DNA of 5,524 nt from the NCBI GenBank assembly GCA_026193435.1, contig JAPHUN010000098.1, forward strand, positions 1-5,524. Reading direction: 5' to 3'. The notes beneath the pieces are model-generated. The model saw nothing but the letters and a program-made list of their open reading frames with translations. It did no database searches and had not been told where the DNA came from. Position numbers and translations under genes: made by a program. Positions within the stretch are counted from its first letter, which is position 1, and each line of letters opens with the position of its first letter. This document shows positions 1 through 5,524 of the stretch, piece by piece. The DNA comes from Chlorobium sp. GTDB lineage: Bacteria > Bacteroidota > Chlorobiia > Chlorobiales > Chlorobiaceae.

Positions 1-40
1 CAGTTGGCAGTTGGCAGTTGGCAGTTGGCAGTTGGCAGTT
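1..40. repeat. Perfect heptanucleotide tandem array (CAGTTGG)5.7
   Basis: Five perfect copies of CAGTTGG are followed by a partial CAGTT, after which the pattern stops abruptly at 'aatgag'. The array touches the window edge, so the true copy number is unknown and probably larger. On the other strand the unit reads ACTGCCA. There is no spacer, hairpin or coding potential in it. Seven is not a multiple of three, so it is unlikely to be protein-coding. Such short heptamer arrays arise by slippage and can vary in copy number between strains. Function unknown. Confidence 0.95.
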
Positions 41-219
41 AATGAGAAAATACTGTGTACCGGGACAAAAGCATTGTTATTTTTCTAATCAGGAAACCGG
101 ACCTTTGCATCTGCCGATTTGTCAAGTCGTTGAACTATTGAATTGAAGAGAAAAGCGATGAATAAAGATTGCCTGCCTCTTGAACAATCAGTCACTAGAT
201 TCACGACGAGGATTGATTT

Positions 220-247
220 ACTGCCCACTGAGGACTGCCTACTGATT
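220..247. repeat. Degenerate heptad array ACTGNNN x4, inverted relative to the array at the left edge
   Basis: Read on the plus strand, the stretch divides into four consecutive heptads: ACTGCCC, ACTGAGG, ACTGCCT, ACTGATT. ACTG is invariant and the period is exactly 7. The full ACTGCCN unit is the reverse complement of the GGCAGTT unit in the array at positions 1-40, so the two arrays face each other across about 180 bases of DNA with no gene that I can support. The array overlaps the last few bases of tadA, whose TAG stop (complement of 239-241) lies inside the third heptad. That it is a decayed relative of the left array is inference from shared period and core. Confidence 0.6.
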
Positions 248-694
248 CCGTAGTCCCCTGAAAAACTCCTGAAGCAGGCTCTGGGCCTTGTGTTCGAGGA
301 TACCACCGTACACTTCCGGCTGATGATTGAGATCTCGTGACGCAGTAATGTTCATTACAGTCCCACAAGCCCCCATTTTCGCGTCGTAGGCGCCGAACAC
401 AACCCGGCCTACTTTTGCGTTGACAATCGCTCCTGCGCACATAGGACAGGGCTCAAGCGTGACGGCAAGCGTGCAGTCGCTGAGGTATTTGCTTCCGAGA
501 GTCGCCATCGCCGAGGTCAAAGCGATCATTTCGGCATGAGCGGTGGCATCCGTAAGCTCCTCAACCTGATTATATCCTCTGCCGATAATATGCCCGTTAG
601 CGTCAAACACCACCGCGCCAACAGGCACCTCTTTTTTCTCATATGCCTTGATCGCCTCGCGAAAGGCCGGTTCCATGAAGTATGAAAGATTCAT
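239..694 (-). CDS. tadA: tRNA-specific adenosine deaminase TadA (A34 to I34)
   Basis: This 151-residue cytosolic zinc enzyme belongs to the cytidine/deoxycytidylate deaminase fold. TadA deaminates adenosine 34 of tRNA-Arg(ACG) to inosine so that one tRNA reads the CGU, CGC and CGA codons. The catalytic HAE motif is at residues 53-55 (His zinc ligand, Glu proton shuttle). The PCxxC motif is at 82-86, with Cys83 and Cys86 as the other ligands. The N-terminal VPVGAVV strand (residues 23-29) and the C-terminal helix LLQEFFRGLR are typical of TadA rather than of free-nucleoside deaminases, and the length is normal. The ATG at 692-694 is the first possible start, because an in-frame TAA lies 18 bases upstream. 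It has no well-placed Shine-Dalgarno; a GAAGGGAA lies about 20 bases upstream, which is too far. The gene is monocistronic here and divergent from sucC. Its 3' end runs into the heptad repeat, and no terminator hairpin is evident. Confidence 0.95.
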   Translation of the reverse strand: MNLSYFMEPAFREAIKAYEKKEVPVGAVVFDANGHIIGRGYNQVEELTDATAHAEMIALTSAMATLGSKYLSDCTLAVTLEPCPMCAGAIVNAKVGRVVFGAYDAKMGACGTVMNITASRDLNHQPEVYGGILEHKAQSLLQEFFRGLRNQ

Positions 695-779
695 TCGCCG
701 TATCTGTTCGTTTTAATTTCCCTTCTATGCACGACACATCAGGACACCTCTATGTATTCCGCGATTCAATTGCTTCGTT

Positions 780-807
780 GAGCGGATAGAAAGAGGATTC
801 TCCGCTC
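780..807. other. Bulged hairpin in the tadA-sucC divergent spacer
   Basis: GAGCGG (780-785) pairs with CCGCTC (802-807). After a two-base AT bulge, AGAA (788-791) pairs with TTCT (798-801) around a six-base loop AGAGGA. This gives a 10 bp stem. A further CCGCTC half-site lies at 827-832. There is no T-tract on either side, so it is not a standard intrinsic terminator. It could be a protein-binding inverted repeat or leader RNA structure for either divergent gene. The role is inference. The rest of the 261-base spacer shows no gene that I can support. Confidence 0.45.
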
Positions 808-859
808 CGTTCGCCTTGCACCTGAACCGCTCATGACACCAGATAGAGGCGCCCATTAT

Positions 860-888
860 TTTATCTAACGGGCAATTTTTGCTATTAT
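860..888 (+). promoter_or_regulatory. Weak candidate sigma-70-type promoter for sucC
   Basis: A TATTAT hexamer (883-888) in an AT-rich stretch lies 17 bases after TTTATC (860-865), a poor match to TTGACA (3 of 6). If used, transcription would start near 895 and give a leader of about 60 bases. Only the -10-like element is reasonable, and no operator is recognisable. The call is tentative and rests on position and base composition. Confidence 0.2.
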
Positions 889-955
889 AAGCTTTTTGTT
901 TGCCACTTTCATGAGCAATCATCTTGTTGTGCTATTTTAACTAACACGCCAGACC

Positions 956-2131
956 ATGAATATTCACGAGTATCAAGGTAAGGATATCCTGCGTAAATTC
1001 GGGGTTTCCGTACCAAAAGGCATCGTCGCTTTTTCTCCTGCTGAAGCAAGGCAGGCGGCCGAACAGCTTTTTGAAGAGCAGGAAAGCAACGTTGTCGTAG
1101 TCAAAGCCCAGATACATGCCGGAGGAAGAGGAAAAGCCGGGGGGGTCAAACTTGCCAAATCTCCGGAAGAAGCCCATGAAATCGCCGGACAGATTCTCGG
1201 CGCGACCCTGGTGACGCACCAGACAGGCCCAGAGGGCAAAGAGGTCAGACGACTGCTTGTTGAAGAGGGAATGAACATCGAAAAAGAGTTTTACGTAGGC
1301 ATCACCCTTGATCGTGCCACATCGAATAACGTGCTCATGGTTTCTACGGAAGGCGGCATGGAAATCGAAAAAGTTGCCGAAGAGACGCCGGATAAAATTC
1401 TGAAAATCCAGATCGACCCGCTGCACGGTCTCCTTGGATTCCAGGCTCGACAGGCAGCATTCTTCCTTGAACTTGATGGTGAGAGATTCAAAAACGGCGT
1501 AAAGTTCATAACCGCGCTCTATAACGCCTATGTCTCCATAGACGCATCTCTGGCGGAAATCAATCCGCTGGTAGTTACCGCGGAAGGCCGCGTTCTGGCA
1601 CTCGATGCGAAAATCAACTTTGACTCAAACGCTCTCTACCGACATAAAGACTACCTTGAACTCAGAGATACCGGCGAAGAGGACCCGTTTGAAGTTGAAG
1701 CCTCGAAATCAAACCTCAACTATGTCCGTCTCGACGGCAATGTCGGCTGCATGGTCAATGGTGCAGGCCTGGCAATGGGAACGATGGACATGATCCAGTT
1801 AGCAGGCGGCAAGCCGGCCAACTTCCTCGACGTAGGCGGTACAGCAAGCCCGGAAACCGTTACGGAAGGCTTCAAAATCATCATGAGCGACAAAAATGTC
1901 AAGGCTATCCTCGTTAACATTTTCGGCGGAATCGTGCGTTGTGACCGTGTCGCGGCAGGCATAATTGAAGCTGCCAAAAAAGTTGGTCTCAACCTTCCCG
2001 TTATTGTCAGGCTTGAAGGCACCAACGCTGAAACAGCGCAGACAATGCTGGACGAATCAGGCCTGAACCTTATCTCGGCAAAAGGACTGCGTGACGCGGC
2101 GGAAAAAGTCAACGAGGCACTTGCAGGATAG
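956..2131 (+). CDS. sucC: Succinyl-CoA synthetase (ADP-forming) beta subunit
   Basis: SucC pairs with SucD to interconvert succinate, CoA and ATP with succinyl-CoA, ADP and phosphate in the cytosol. In green sulfur bacteria it works in the carboxylating direction of the reductive TCA cycle. The 391 residues match the family length (E. coli 388). The ATP-grasp domain fills the N-terminal half, with the nucleotide loop [10 protein letters not shown] at 54-63. EINPLV at 201-206 supplies the helix that contacts the phosphohistidine of SucD (Glu201) and a metal ligand (Asn203), with Asp217 as the second ligand. Pro20 matches E. coli Pro20, a position linked to ATP rather than GTP use. The C-terminal CoA-ligase-type domain has the conserved [12 protein letters not shown] (267-278) and [10 protein letters not shown] (321-330). 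The usual DVGGG reads DVGGT (Thr296), a mild variation. The ATG gives the canonical MNIHEYQ start, although no clear Shine-Dalgarno precedes it. No sucD follows: the gene ends at a terminator. Confidence 0.98.
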   Translation: MNIHEYQGKDILRKFGVSVPKGIVAFSPAEARQAAEQLFEEQESNVVVVKAQIHAGGRGKAGGVKLAKSPEEAHEIAGQILGATLVTHQTGPEGKEVRRLLVEEGMNIEKEFYVGITLDRATSNNVLMVSTEGGMEIEKVAEETPDKILKIQIDPLHGLLGFQARQAAFFLELDGERFKNGVKFITALYNAYVSIDASLAEINPLVVTAEGRVLALDAKINFDSNALYRHKDYLELRDTGEEDPFEVEASKSNLNYVRLDGNVGCMVNGAGLAMGTMDMIQLAGGKPANFLDVGGTASPETVTEGFKIIMSDKNVKAILVNIFGGIVRCDRVAAGIIEAAKKVGLNLPVIVRLEGTNAETAQTMLDESGLNLISAKGLRDAAEKVNEALAG

Positions 2132-2141
2132 TGCAGCGTAC

Positions 2142-2169
2142 AAGCCCCCTCCGGCACAGGGGGCTTTTT
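2142..2169 (+). terminator. Intrinsic terminator of sucC, shared by convergent genes
   Basis: A perfect 9 bp inverted repeat, AAGCCCCCT (2142-2150) and AGGGGGCTT (2158-2166), encloses a seven-base loop and runs into TTTTT on the plus strand, 10 bases after the sucC stop. This is a textbook rho-independent terminator for sucC. The minus-strand ligase gene stops at 2179, so the same hairpin also lies just past its end. In that direction the stem is followed by GTACG rather than a U-tract, so it should be a weaker terminator, though it could still protect the 3' end of the mRNA. Confidence 0.92.
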
Positions 2170-2178
2170 GTTTCAACG

Positions 2179-3225
2179 CTACAACGTATTCATTTCAACA
2201 TTGTCGAAATTCCTTCTGTAATATCTCATATAATCAACCTTTCGTTCGAGCGCCTCGATAACAACATGGGAGAAGTTGACCTTCTCCAGTTTATGCGCGC
2301 TTCCAAGTCCTCCGGGACTAAACACGTTGATCTCCATCAGCTTGTCACCCACGATATCGAGACCTACAAGGAACATCCCGTCCTGAACGATTTTTGGTCT
2401 TACAACCTCGGCAATCCGCAAGTGAGCATCGGTAATTTCAGCGTGAGCTATCTTGCCTCCGGCATGTATATTGCTTCGTATATCATCGCCATGCCTGATA
2501 CGCTGAAAAGCCGCGTACCTGCCGTTGCTTTTCAACGGCTGGCCATTCATGAGAAACATACGGGTGTCGCCTTGCATAGCTTCAGGCAGATATTCCTGGG
2601 CAATAACGTACCCGTCGCGGCTCACCGCTTCGACAATCTGGTTGAGATTTGAAAGGTCATCTTTTCTGACAAGAAACACATTCTGCCCTCCAGAACCCTG
2701 AAGCGGCTTCAACACGATATTTCCACCGTTCTCCCTGGCAAACTGCCGTACCTCATCCTTATCCATGGTTATCAGCGTCGTCGGCCTGACCTCTTCGGGA
2801 AAAAGCTGGAAATACATTTTGTTCAGAGAGTTGGCAAGGCTGTTTGGATGGTTAAGCACGATTACCCCGTGACGCATGGCTATCCTGCCGAAAATAAAGC
2901 CTGCCGACTGTGCCCAGGGACGGGTCACAATATCTGCAGAAGGATCATTGCGCAGCATCAGGACATCGAGATCGTCAACAGTTATACGCTCTTTTCTTGC
3001 TGACTTCCCCTGAAGTTCTTTGAGGAAAGATTCAGTGAGCTTGTATTTTTTACCGCCAACCGATCGGGCAAAAGCCTTGATTTTTTCGTCGGTATCGTAA
3101 GCAAGGTCCCCGACGCCCATGATCCATGCTTCGTGTCCCATAGTAACTGCTGCCATCGCAAGACGGATGGTGGTGTAACCTGCCTGTTCAGTCAAAACAT
3201 CATTGACCACAAATCCAATTCTCAT
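2179..3225 (-). CDS. GshB-like ATP-grasp ligase (glutathione synthetase family, substrate unknown)
   Basis: This 348-residue, probably cytosolic protein aligns by eye along its length with E. coli glutathione synthetase (316 residues). The N-terminal Rossmann-like domain spans roughly residues 1-125, with LDVLMLRNDP (86-95) matching the GshB LDVILMRKDP. VLNHPNSLANSLNKMY (123-138) enters the ATP-grasp domain. ILKPLQGSGG (170-179 region) holds the ATP-binding lysine and glycine-rich loop. AQEYLPE (209-215) leads to the hinge, and GLDIVGDKLMEIN (288-300) carries the metal ligands Asp290, Glu298 and Asn300. The catalytic set looks intact. Family members join a carboxylate, through an acyl-phosphate, to an amine. 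In GshB this is the glycine carboxyl-terminal addition to gamma-glutamylcysteine. No gshA is present here, and green sulfur bacteria are known for N-methyl-bacillithiol, so I do not call it gshB. It is the third gene of the operon, one base after the peptidase stop, with a strong Shine-Dalgarno. The last 20 or so residues (DYMRYYRRNFDNVEMNTL) extend past the GshB end and are basic and aromatic. Confidence 0.85.
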   Translation of the reverse strand: MRIGFVVNDVLTEQAGYTTIRLAMAAVTMGHEAWIMGVGDLAYDTDEKIKAFARSVGGKKYKLTESFLKELQGKSARKERITVDDLDVLMLRNDPSADIVTRPWAQSAGFIFGRIAMRHGVIVLNHPNSLANSLNKMYFQLFPEEVRPTTLITMDKDEVRQFARENGGNIVLKPLQGSGGQNVFLVRKDDLSNLNQIVEAVSRDGYVIAQEYLPEAMQGDTRMFLMNGQPLKSNGRYAAFQRIRHGDDIRSNIHAGGKIAHAEITDAHLRIAEVVRPKIVQDGMFLVGLDIVGDKLMEINVFSPGGLGSAHKLEKVNFSHVVIEALERKVDYMRYYRRNFDNVEMNTL

Positions 3226-3226
3226 A

Positions 3227-5146
3227 TTATCTCCTTTCTGTAAGATCCAGCGGCGACAAGCCTTTCTGTAATGCCGCTAATTTTCCTGTAAAACCTTTCT
3301 GTAAAAAATACAGCGGAAGCAACGGAGCCGGTTTGAGTACCTCGCGATACTGAAGCTCCCTTATCAGCGGAATATGTTCAGTGGCAATCTTGCCGACAAA
3401 AAGGGGCTCAAGCTCACCTCCTTTTTTCAGATATTCCAGCAACTCGATAAGACCCCGCAGATATACGGCGTCCTTTGTCAATCCCCCGCCTCTATATATA
3501 CGAATTGTAATGGTAAAGGCAGTGCGCTGATTAAAACCAAACCCCCTGTTGAGCATCCTGAACGTTTCCACGAAAGATGCACCTCTGGCAAGATGATCGG
3601 CAGCGATAACCCGACCAGCCAGCAGGCGTAGTCTGCCCCTGCTGAAACCCCCGACAAGATATTCCGAAAGCACGGCAAGACCTTCCTGCAGGCCGTCATA
3701 CCCGGCAAAACCTGAATAGAGCTGGTGAAATGGTTGGGCCAGGCCGTTTAAATAGGTCAGGATATGCGTACTGACCTCATGATGAATCAGGGCATCTACC
3801 CTGCTCCTTGAGACTCTGCTGTTCTTACCTATCATGAGATGCCCTTTGGAAACCATCAAGCCGACGACATCATCCCGTACCTGCACGGAGGATTTGATAT
3901 TCGGAAGTTGTGCCCGGTATTCGGCAAGTATCTCCTCAGCACGTACCGCAAGGTCACCGGCAGAGGCAACATCTTTCATCGGCTCATCATGGATGTGTGG
4001 AGAAATACATTCCAGTATTCGCAACGCATCACTTTTCAGTTGCTCATCAACACTGCCGAACAGCTGCATGCTTCCGTAGAGAAACTCGGGTTTACCACGA
4101 TCGAGAAGCATGGAAAGGCGCCGGTCGAGTTCCTGACGCTTCTGACGAAACAGAAGAGCGAGCGTAGGGTCCTCGATATTGTCGACGTGGATACCGAACA
4201 ACTCCCTCTTCTGCATAGCAGGATCAACAGAAAGAGGACGGTAAAACAGCTCCGGCATTTTTTCACACCGCATTTTTCTGAATTGCGACCAGGCTTTTTC
4301 GATATTGAGCGGCGTAACAAGCAGTATCAGGTCAAAAGATTGACTGATCACCGCCAGCTTATGATCAACATCAAAAACAGTTTTCGAAACAGAGCGCCTG
4401 CCTAACACGTGATAGTTTGCCGGCCTGTAGGTAGTCATTGTATGAGCGAACTCAAAAAATGCCCGTTTAAGCGCTCTGGACAACCCCCGGTGAAGACTTC
4501 GCAAAACCAGAGGAAAGAGCTCTCCTGTGCATGAATCACGATAACTGGGGTAAACCTCGAGCCCGATAACATAACAGTTCAGCTTTCGGGTCTCTGCCAC
4601 GGAGAGCAAAGGCTTCAGTGATGCCGGTGTTCTCCTGGTGTCGAGATCGACACTCACCTTCGGCTTCTGCTTGAAGACCCGTATATGCTTCAGGGCACGG
4701 GCGAAAGCATCGACGGTGGTGGTCGGGGGACGGGTGCTTGAGGCAATAATCCTGAACCCTGGAGCTGAAAGATTTCCCCCGTTTCCCTCCGCTTCATCCC
4801 TCTGCTTTACCGCCCATAGTTCGATGATCAGAAAAGCGTTGTTCCTGCTGCCCAGGGTATCAATGACCGTTCTGACAAGTCTCGTAAGCCCCGGCCTCAT
4901 TGCACTGTTGTCCGAAACGATAAGATACGACGCCTCACCCTTGACAAGGCCCTGCGTTCCTTCATCGGACAAACTTTCAGGGTTACGGTAGAGTACCATA
5001 AAAGGAAGCGGCCTGTCAATATGAATAAGCCCCCCCCCGGGGAGCTCCTGCCGCACCACTTTTCCTTTCAGGAGTTGCTGCCTGACCTTTTCTATGACGG
5101 CATCATCTATATGATACTCCACCGGTGCCCGCATGTTTTTTTTCAT
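3227..5146 (-). CDS. DUF1704/QEGLA-motif (MATCAP-like) metallopeptidase, 'flavohemoglobin expression-modulating' family
   Basis: With the start at 5146 the protein has 639 residues. The C-terminal half, from about residue 255 (VDHKLAVISQSFDLILLVTP), is the DUF1704/MATCAP domain. HEVSTH at 456-461 is the HExxxH zinc site with Glu457 as catalytic base. QEGLA at 487-491 gives the family its name and supplies the likely third ligand, Glu488. The site is intact, so an active metallopeptidase is expected. Eukaryotic relatives remove the C-terminal tyrosine of tubulin; bacterial substrates are unknown to me, and the database name about flavohemoglobin says little about chemistry. The N-terminal 250 residues are a separate region, with PGGGLIHIDRPLPF at 36-49, that I cannot assign. 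There is no signal peptide or membrane segment, so it is probably cytosolic. The frame stays open to an ATG at 5230, but that adds an Arg-rich stretch overlapping the upstream gene. Start 5146 (MKKNMRAP) lies 10 bases after the upstream stop. It lacks a clear Shine-Dalgarno; 5134 and 5194 are alternatives. The gene carries early A8 and G9 tracts. Confidence 0.88.
   Translation of the reverse strand: MKKNMRAPVEYHIDDAVIEKVRQQLLKGKVVRQELPGGGLIHIDRPLPFMVLYRNPESLSDEGTQGLVKGEASYLIVSDNSAMRPGLTRLVRTVIDTLGSRNNAFLIIELWAVKQRDEAEGNGGNLSAPGFRIIASSTRPPTTTVDAFARALKHIRVFKQKPKVSVDLDTRRTPASLKPLLSVAETRKLNCYVIGLEVYPSYRDSCTGELFPLVLRSLHRGLSRALKRAFFEFAHTMTTYRPANYHVLGRRSVSKTVFDVDHKLAVISQSFDLILLVTPLNIEKAWSQFRKMRCEKMPELFYRPLSVDPAMQKRELFGIHVDNIEDPTLALLFRQKRQELDRRLSMLLDRGKPEFLYGSMQLFGSVDEQLKSDALRILECISPHIHDEPMKDVASAGDLAVRAEEILAEYRAQLPNIKSSVQVRDDVVGLMVSKGHLMIGKNSRVSRSRVDALIHHEVSTHILTYLNGLAQPFHQLYSGFAGYDGLQEGLAVLSEYLVGGFSRGRLRLLAGRVIAADHLARGASFVETFRMLNRGFGFNQRTAFTITIRIYRGGGLTKDAVYLRGLIELLEYLKKGGELEPLFVGKIATEHIPLIRELQYREVLKPAPLLPLYFLQKGFTGKLAALQKGLSPLDLTERR
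3231..3239 (-). promoter_or_regulatory. Shine-Dalgarno of the ATP-grasp gene, inside the peptidase 3' end
   Basis: Read on the minus strand, AGAAAGGAG sits five bases before the ATG at 3225. It is the best ribosome binding site in the window. It lies entirely within the last codons of the upstream peptidase gene (Thr-Glu-Arg-Arg), whose TAA is one base from the ATG, so translational coupling is likely. It overlaps the third copy of an 11-base direct repeat. Confidence 0.85.
3233..3304 (-). repeat. Three exact 11-base direct repeats TTACAGAAAGG at the peptidase 3' end
   Basis: TTACAGAAAGG (minus strand) occurs exactly at 3294-3304, 3261-3271 and 3233-3243, with a diverged copy (TTACAGGAAAA) at 3281-3291. 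The first two copies are read in one frame (Leu-Gln-Lys-Gly) and the third in another (Leu-Thr-Glu-Arg). Protein repetition therefore does not explain the identity. The third copy provides the core of the Shine-Dalgarno for the next gene. Confidence 0.85.
5030..5038 (-). repeat. G9 homopolymer inside the peptidase gene
   Basis: On the coding (minus) strand three consecutive GGG codons specify Gly37-Gly38-Gly39, preceded by a CCC proline codon. This creates CCCC followed by nine G. A one-base slip would shift the frame after residue 39 and abolish the metallopeptidase domain. A second homopolymer, A8 at 5136-5143, lies directly after the chosen ATG and before another in-frame ATG at 5134. Confidence 0.9.
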
Positions 5147-5156
5147 AGCAGACTGT

Positions 5157-5524
5157 TCAGAAGTTTTGTCTGCGAAGCTCTTCAATGACACCATCCGCCG
5201 CCTTCTGCAACGCTGCCTGCAGAGCATCAAAGCGATCCTTGAAGATCATCCCGGTCCACTCGTCCATGAATATTTTTTTACACTCGATGGCAATCGCACA
5301 TCCGGAACGGGAGAAATTCTCATGAATCCAGGACGGAAAATACCCGCCTCTGAATTTCACATTTTCCCTGACATCAAGCGTGCGGCCAAGAAAATCAGCC
5401 TCAGCAAGTTCATGAACAACACGATCAACAACCGGAGCCCATCGGCCACGGTCCATCGATCCGGTACCGATATTGATTTCCGGATTATACCTCGGATCGG
5501 CAGGTTCCTGTAAAGGCCCCTGCC
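5157..5524 (-). CDS. N-formylglutamate amidohydrolase-family protein, C-terminal part (5' end outside window)
   Basis: The reading frame is open from the window edge to a TGA at 5157-5159, giving about 121 C-terminal residues. It reads through the internal ATG at 5456, which is preceded in frame by residues such as [10 protein letters not shown], so that ATG is not the start. [13 protein letters not shown] followed by [17 protein letters not shown] is the hallmark C-terminal segment of the N-formylglutamate amidohydrolase (HutG-like, PF05013) fold, a zinc-dependent amide hydrolase. The zinc ligands expected in the N-terminal part cannot be checked here. It is the most upstream operon gene visible, 10 bases before the peptidase start. 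With no histidine-degradation genes in view and a peptidase and ATP-grasp ligase next door, a substrate other than formylglutamate is likely. Family assignment is good, substrate unknown. Confidence 0.8.
   Translation of the reverse strand, partial: QGPLQEPADPRYNPEINIGTGSMDRGRWAPVVDRVVHELAEADFLGRTLDVRENVKFRGGYFPSWIHENFSRSGCAIAIECKKIFMDEWTGMIFKDRFDALQAALQKAADGVIEELRRQNF

Noticed and set aside
1..40. CRISPR-like array
   Set aside because: The repeat is only 7 bases with no spacers; it is a simple tandem repeat.
97..130. Minus-strand TTGACA that could be a -35 element
   Set aside because: No acceptable -10 hexamer lies 16-18 bases downstream, and no gene follows in that direction within the window.
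725..922. Minus-strand open frame of 65 codons in the tadA-sucC spacer
   Set aside because: Residues show no known motif, there is no ribosome binding site I trust, and the segment contains the hairpin at 780-807; not supported as a gene.
941..1426. Minus-strand open frame of 161 codons across the sucC start
   Set aside because: Antisense shadow of sucC, with no recognisable domain.
2131..2652. Plus-strand open frame of 173 codons after sucC
   Set aside because: It runs through the sucC terminator and then antisense to the conserved C-terminal half of the ATP-grasp gene; no independent coding signal.
3839..4405. Plus-strand open frame of 188 codons
   Set aside because: It lies antisense and fully inside the well-supported DUF1704 gene, has no family motifs and reads as a shadow of its codon use.
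5147..5230. Extended start of the DUF1704 gene at 5230
   Set aside because: The added 28 residues are Arg-rich and overlap the conserved amidohydrolase C-terminus in another frame. The start at 5146, just after the upstream stop, fits operon spacing better, though a start at 5194 with an AGAAGG upstream cannot be excluded.
5157..5456. Complete 99-residue protein starting at the ATG at 5456
   Set aside because: The frame remains open to the window edge with family-like residues upstream, so this is the 3' part of a longer gene.

Overview
The window looks like a chromosomal segment of a green sulfur bacterium (Chlorobiaceae, Chlorobium/Prosthecochloris-like). This rests mainly on the sucC product, whose N-terminus ([17 protein letters not shown]) and overall sequence match what I remember of Chlorobium SucC. 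GC content is moderate, ribosome binding sites are often weak, and intergenic DNA carries heptanucleotide repeats. The genus call is recall plus inference, not a database result.

Layout. Positions 1-250 hold non-coding DNA bracketed by two period-7 repeat arrays in inverted orientation: a perfect CAGTTGG array at the left edge and a degenerate ACTGNNN array that runs into the 3' end of tadA. Next comes tadA (minus strand, tRNA A34 deaminase). A 261-base divergent spacer follows, with a bulged hairpin and only weak promoter-like sequence. Then sucC (plus strand) encodes the beta subunit of succinyl-CoA synthetase; it ends at a strong intrinsic terminator and no sucD follows.

The right-hand 60 percent is a compact minus-strand operon, read right to left: (i) the C-terminal part of an N-formylglutamate amidohydrolase-family enzyme, cut by the window edge; (ii) a 639-residue DUF1704/QEGLA-family metallopeptidase, related to the eukaryotic MATCAP tyrosine carboxypeptidases, with intact HExxxH and QEGLA motifs; (iii) a 348-residue GshB-like ATP-grasp ligase. 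The genes are 10 bases and 1 base apart and the operon converges on sucC at a shared hairpin.

The operon is the most interesting part. It combines an amide-bond hydrolase, a carboxypeptidase-like metalloenzyme and an amide-bond-forming ATP-grasp enzyme. Green sulfur bacteria are known for N-methyl-bacillithiol rather than glutathione, so a plain glutathione synthase role is doubtful. A cycle that makes and trims a peptide-like metabolite, or adds and removes a C-terminal residue on a protein, is a reasonable but untested reading. Other points are a G9 and an A8 tract early in the peptidase gene, and three exact 11-base repeats at its 3' end, the last of which forms the Shine-Dalgarno of the ligase gene.
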